Under the pieces are notes generated by a model that saw nothing but the letters and a program-made list of their open reading frames with translations, did no database searches and was not told the origin of the DNA. DNA of 64,000 nt from Microbacterium sp. (GTDB lineage: Bacteria > Actinomycetota > Actinomycetes > Actinomycetales > Microbacteriaceae): positions 1 to 64,000 of the forward strand of contig DQHP01000027.1 of the NCBI GenBank assembly GCA_003524435.1. The letters run 5' to 3'. Below, one piece after another: positions 60,384 to 64,000 of the stretch; within the stretch, counting starts at the first letter, position 1, and each line of letters begins with the position of its first letter. A program made the position numbers and the translations under genes.

Positions 60384-61903
60384 TGCCTCCCCGCCACCTC
60401 GTGCTGTGGCTTCCGGATTGGCCGGTGCGTGCCGCGCTTGGCGCTGCTCCTGTTGACGAACCCGTCGCAATCGTTCAGGCAAACCTTGTCATTGCCTGTT
60501 CGGCAGCGGCCCGCGCCCAGGGTGTGCGGCGAGGCCAGCGACGTCGACTCGCACAGTCATGCTCCCCCGCGCTGCGACTCATCCCGGCTGATCCTCGTCG
60601 AGATGAACGCACCTTTCTGCCCGTGTTGCGGCTACTAGAAGATCTGGTGCCTGGTGTACAGCAACTGCGGCCAGGCCTCGCCGCGCTCCGCGCCCGTGGT
60701 GCTGCGCGATATTACGGCGGGGAAGAACAAGCCGCATTACGGCTCATCGACGCTCTCGCCAGTCATAACTACCCCGATTCTCGTGCGGCCGTTGCCGACG
60801 GACTCTTCACAGCAGAGCAGGCGGCGCGGCTAGCTGTGCCATCACTCATCGTCGAACCAGGCAGGTCACAGGACTTCCTTGCTCCGCTTCCCGTGCAGAC
60901 ACTGGGTGACAGCGAGGTCACCGCATTGCTGCAGCGTCTCGGCATACGCACTCTCGCCGAGTTTGCCGCCCTGAGCGAAAACGACATCCGAGACCGACTC
61001 GGCGAGCGCGGCGCACGCTTACATGCGTTGGCTTGCGGCGCTGATTCCCGACCGTTGAATCCGCAGGCCCCTGACCCCGAACTCGCGCGAGCGGTCGTCT
61101 TCGAAAGTCCGCTTGAGCATGCCGAGCAGGTGGCTTTCGCCGTAAGACAGACAGCGGATGCTGTCACCGCTGTCCTCGCTGAACTCTCACAGGTATGTAC
61201 CGAGGTGCGCATCGATCTCACCGACGATGACGGAACGATCTCGTCGCGCGTATGGATGCACCCCACATCCTTTGAAGCTAGTGATCTGGTCGATCGGGTG
61301 CGCTGGCAGTTAGAAGCCCTTCGCCCGAGCGCATCATCCACTGACCGCACCTCTGCCGGTATCGCTGAGGTGCGAATTGTGCCGACCAGGGTCGATGACA
61401 GTGCCCATCATCAGCCGGGACTCTTCGGACAGGGACCACAGCAGCGGCTGCATCACGCGGTCTCTCGAGTGCAAGCGATGCTTGGTCATCGCGGCGTGGT
61501 CACACCTGTCGTCACCGGAGGGCGCCGTCTTGCCGATCGGCAACTACTGCAGCCCTGGGGCGACAAAGTGCTCCCGGAGCGTGATGCCACTCTGCCGTGG
61601 CCGGGAAGCCTTCCGCCGCCGTATCCCTCCGAAGTGTTTTCTCCACCGCGACCAGTGCGGGTGACGGCAGCAGATGGCGCACCTCCCTCTGTCGACCTCC
61701 GCGGTGAGCTCTCTGCCCCGCCCGCATCGATCGAAGAGCGTCAGGTGCTGAGCTGGGCTGGGCCATGGCCGCTCCGTGAACGCACCTGGGATAGCGATCA
61801 TGCGCGTCTCGCCCAGCGGTTCCAGATCGTGGATGAAGCTCAACGCGCCTGGCTTGTTCTCTACGAGAACGATGCCTGGTGGGTTGAAGGGAGGTACCAC
61901 TGA
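60380..61903 (+). CDS. imuB: Catalytically inactive Y-family polymerase ImuB
   Basis: Scaffold of the mutasome that connects DnaE2 to the sliding clamp. 507 residues. The usual DMDAFF catalytic motif is replaced by LWLPDWP, and RPGLAALRARGAARYYGGEE is the ImuB-type second region without the SIDE acids. A clamp-binding motif, QPGLFG, is at 345-350. The remainder is a little-finger-like and C-terminal domain with WPLRERTWD. It overlaps imuA' (ATGA) and dnaE2 (TGATG), so the cassette is one tightly coupled operon. Confidence 0.93.
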   Translation: MMPPRHLVLWLPDWPVRAALGAAPVDEPVAIVQANLVIACSAAARAQGVRRGQRRRLAQSCSPALRLIPADPRRDERTFLPVLRLLEDLVPGVQQLRPGLAALRARGAARYYGGEEQAALRLIDALASHNYPDSRAAVADGLFTAEQAARLAVPSLIVEPGRSQDFLAPLPVQTLGDSEVTALLQRLGIRTLAEFAALSENDIRDRLGERGARLHALACGADSRPLNPQAPDPELARAVVFESPLEHAEQVAFAVRQTADAVTAVLAELSQVCTEVRIDLTDDDGTISSRVWMHPTSFEASDLVDRVRWQLEALRPSASSTDRTSAGIAEVRIVPTRVDDSAHHQPGLFGQGPQQRLHHAVSRVQAMLGHRGVVTPVVTGGRRLADRQLLQPWGDKVLPERDATLPWPGSLPPPYPSEVFSPPRPVRVTAADGAPPSVDLRGELSAPPASIEERQVLSWAGPWPLRERTWDSDHARLAQRFQIVDEAQRAWLVLYENDAWWVEGRYH

Positions 61904-64000
61904 TGGGCTGGCATAACCCGCCCATGCCGTGGAAAGAGCTTGAGCAGACTCTCAGCGCTCCGACTCGGCCCACCGCTGAGGCAGCACCCGCTCGCCGCCC
62001 AGATCCCGGGCCGGTCAGCAAGCGCCGCAAGACCGTCCCTCCGACGCACATCGTCCGCCCTGACGATGCCGTCCCCTATGCAGAGTTGCACGCGCACTCC
62101 TCGTTCTCTTTTCTCGACGGCGCATCCTCGCCAGAAGATCTCATCGCTGAGGCAGAGCGGCTTGGACTCACCGCGCTTGCGATCACCGACCATGACGGTT
62201 TCTACGGTGCCGCCCGCTTTGCTGAGGCTGCAGATGTCAGTGGCGCTCAGGTACAGACCATCTTCGGCGCCGAGCTGTCACTGGGCCTGCCCTCACCACA
62301 GAACGGTGTTCCCGACCCTGCCGGAGAACATCTGCTTGTCCTCGCCCGCGGGATGGAGGGATATCACCGGCTTTCCGGCGCCATCACCAGGGCGCAATTG
62401 CGAGGTGGCGAAAAGGGCCGGCCGGTCTATGACCTCGATGATCTTGCGGCGAGCGCGGGCGGAGAGTGGACGATCCTCACCGGCTGCCGCAAGGGCGGCG
62501 TGCGCCAGGGCCTAGCGCGTGGAGATGCCGCGACACCGCTGCGCCGACTGGTCGATCTGTTCGGGCAGGATCAGGTCGTCGTAGAGCTCATCGATCACGG
62601 TGACCCGCTCGACACTCGTCGCAATGACACCCTCGCCGATCTCGCTGCAGAGCACCGTCTTCCGGTCGTGGCGACAAACAACGTGCATTACACAGCGCCG
62701 GCGCGCGCCAGGCTTGCCGAGGCAGTTGCTGCGGTTCGCGCCACTCGAGGTATGGATGAACTCGACGGTTGGCTACCGTCGCATGGTTCCGCGCATCTAC
62801 GCAGCGGCGCCGAGATGACTGCTCGGTTTCAGCGTTATCCGGGCGCGATCGCAGAGGGGCTGCGCATCGCTGCCGATTCTGCGTTTCCGCTACGGCGGGC
62901 TCGGCCAGACCTTCCTCGGCAAGAAGTGCCAGAGGGGCACACTCCGATGAGCCATCTCCGCGCTCTCGTATGGGCGGCGGTTCCAGAGGTGTATCCGCGC
63001 CTCGATACCGATGGGCGTGCACGGATAGCGCGTGAATTAGACGTGATCGAAGAGAAGGACTTCCCCGGCTACTTCCTTATCGTGCACGGCATCGTCGCAG
63101 AGGCAAAGCGCCGCGGCATCCTCTGTCAAGGGCGAGGGTCGGCGGCGGCCAGCGCCGTTTGTTATCTCCTGGGCATCACCGCTGTCGATCCGATCCTCTA
63201 TCGTCTCCCCTTCGAGCGTTTTCTGGCGACCACTCGTGAAGAAGAACCAGATATCGATGTGGACTTCGACTCTGATCGGCGAGAAGAGATCATCCAGTGG
63301 GTCTATGAAAAGTACGGGCGTGATCGCGCCGCACAGGTAGCGAATGTCATCCAGTACCGGCCTAAGAACGCGGTGCGCGATATGGCAAGAGCACTCGGGC
63401 ATGCCCCCGGGCAGCAAGATGCCTGGTCCAAACAGGTCGACGGCTGGGGTGTTGATCTGGCACCCACCGACGGCCATGACATTCCAGAGACGGTGTTGGA
63501 ATACGCCGGAGCGCTGCTGAAAGCGCCACGGCATCTCGGTATCCATTCTGGCGGCATGGTGCTTACCGCCCGCCCAGTGGGCGAGGTGGTGCCAGTCGAG
63601 CATGCACGAATGAAAAATCGCACTGTTATCCAATGGGACAAAGATGACGCTGCCTGGATGGGGCTGGTGAAGTTCGACCTGCTGGGGCTGGGCATGCTTG
63701 CTGCCCTTCAGCACTGCTTCGATCTCATCTCCACCGCCACCAGAGAAACATGGACTCTGCAAACCCTTCCGAAAGAAGAGGCGGCGGTATATGACATGCT
63801 CTGCCGCGCCGACTCGATCGGTGTCTTCCAGGTGGAATCGCGTGCGCAGATGGGCTTGCTCCCGCGGCTGCAACCAAGATGTTTCTACGATCTCGTCATT
63901 CAGATCGCTCTGATCCGCCCCGGCCCCATCCAGGGCGGAGCGGTGCACCCCTTCGTTCGGCGCAAACTCGGTCAAGAGAAGGCTACCTATGCGCATCCGG
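61903..64000 (+). CDS. dnaE2: Error-prone DNA polymerase DnaE2, 3' end outside the window
   Basis: Damage-inducible alpha subunit that bypasses lesions with ImuB. 699 residues are visible from the ATG at 61903 that shares a base with the imuB stop; no stop before the window edge. After an N-terminal extension the PHP domain begins YAELHAHSSFSFLDGA (about residue 63), TDHDGFYGAARFAE, and TNNVHY. The polymerase active site is PDIDVDFDSDRREEI (about 448-462), then IQYRPKNAVRDMARALG, APRHLGIHSGGMVLT and IRPGPIQGGAVHP. PHP histidines are partly altered compared with DnaE1. Confidence 0.95.
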   Translation, partial: MGWHNPPMPWKELEQTLSAPTRPTAEAAPARRPDPGPVSKRRKTVPPTHIVRPDDAVPYAELHAHSSFSFLDGASSPEDLIAEAERLGLTALAITDHDGFYGAARFAEAADVSGAQVQTIFGAELSLGLPSPQNGVPDPAGEHLLVLARGMEGYHRLSGAITRAQLRGGEKGRPVYDLDDLAASAGGEWTILTGCRKGGVRQGLARGDAATPLRRLVDLFGQDQVVVELIDHGDPLDTRRNDTLADLAAEHRLPVVATNNVHYTAPARARLAEAVAAVRATRGMDELDGWLPSHGSAHLRSGAEMTARFQRYPGAIAEGLRIAADSAFPLRRARPDLPRQEVPEGHTPMSHLRALVWAAVPEVYPRLDTDGRARIARELDVIEEKDFPGYFLIVHGIVAEAKRRGILCQGRGSAAASAVCYLLGITAVDPILYRLPFERFLATTREEEPDIDVDFDSDRREEIIQWVYEKYGRDRAAQVANVIQYRPKNAVRDMARALGHAPGQQDAWSKQVDGWGVDLAPTDGHDIPETVLEYAGALLKAPRHLGIHSGGMVLTARPVGEVVPVEHARMKNRTVIQWDKDDAAWMGLVKFDLLGLGMLAALQHCFDLISTATRETWTLQTLPKEEAAVYDMLCRADSIGVFQVESRAQMGLLPRLQPRCFYDLVIQIALIRPGPIQGGAVHPFVRRKLGQEKATYAHP

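Noticed and set aside
215..63995. Many long antisense reading frames (for example 349-819, 2658-3467, 33802-34992, 42605-43645, 63037-63996)
   Set aside because: All lie opposite well-supported genes, have biased Arg/Ser/His composition typical of frame shadows in high-GC DNA, and lack start signals.

Overview
The window is chromosomal DNA from a high-GC Gram-positive bacterium of the order Micrococcales, most likely Microbacteriaceae and probably close to Microbacterium. The evidence is an actinobacterial division and cell-wall (dcw) cluster with mraZ, sepF, yggT and wag31, a DUF3043 protein, a PASTA kinase with an Rv2175c-type partner, a GarA-like FHA protein with MerR partners, and the ImuA'-ImuB-DnaE2 mutasome. 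Coding density is very high. No intergenic gap exceeds about 220 bases. I found no tRNA, rRNA, CRISPR array, insertion sequence or phage gene, so the window reads as core genome with a few lineage-specific lipid and envelope modules.

Layout from left to right: (1) 1-8149 holds the 3' end of a DUF3043 gene, converging on a minus-strand group: dnaE1, a membrane protein, hisD, nrdR, pyrD. (2) 8215-10709 is a little-studied envelope module (DUF6230, DUF6114, a proline-rich secreted protein) divergent from a TetR regulator, with a clear palindromic operator between them. (3) 10719-28384, all minus strand, is rluD-lspA-wag31-yggT-sepF-yggS-ftsZ-ftsQ-murC-murG-ftsW-murD-mraY-murF-ftsI-ftsL-rsmH-mraZ. 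It is complete and collinear except that murE and pgeF are missing. (4) 28603-40183 holds DUF3040, a polyprenyl diphosphate synthase, an Rv2175c-like protein, a secreted LysM protein, a four-PASTA kinase, class II DAHP synthase, a PlsC-type acyltransferase, a FadD15-type acyl-CoA ligase, peptide deformylase and a MinD-like ATPase with a long low-complexity N-terminus. The first part resembles the Mycobacterium Rv2173-Rv2187 neighbourhood. (5) 40226-48609 holds pyruvate carboxylase, a ParA-like ATPase, two MerR regulators, a GarA-like FHA protein, CopC and dihydrolipoamide dehydrogenase. (6) 48686-58779 is a lipid-metabolism district: glpD-tetR divergent from an alkyl-DHAP-synthase-like flavoprotein, a diacylglycerol-kinase-family gene and a GMC oxidoreductase, then a type III polyketide synthase, methyltransferase and FAD monooxygenase operon followed by a CYTH protein. 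(7) 58769-64000 holds a 71-residue protein, a prepilin peptidase and the imuA'-imuB-dnaE2 cassette, which runs off the right edge.

Two window-wide signals stand out. At least eight genes (dnaE1, the tetR at 10110, idsA, pknL, aroG, copC, lpdA and the 71-codon gene) carry a TANNNT -10 hexamer exactly 6 or 7 bases before their ATG or GTG and no convincing ribosome-binding site, which predicts leaderless transcripts. The octamer GCGGATGC/GCATCCGC occurs at least 20 times, always inside genes, well above chance. Other notable signals are an 8-bp hairpin with the lspA TTG start codon in its loop, a ferredoxin-spaced cysteine cluster in the GMC oxidoreductase, and AT-rich palindromes with a perfect DnaA box upstream of imuA'.
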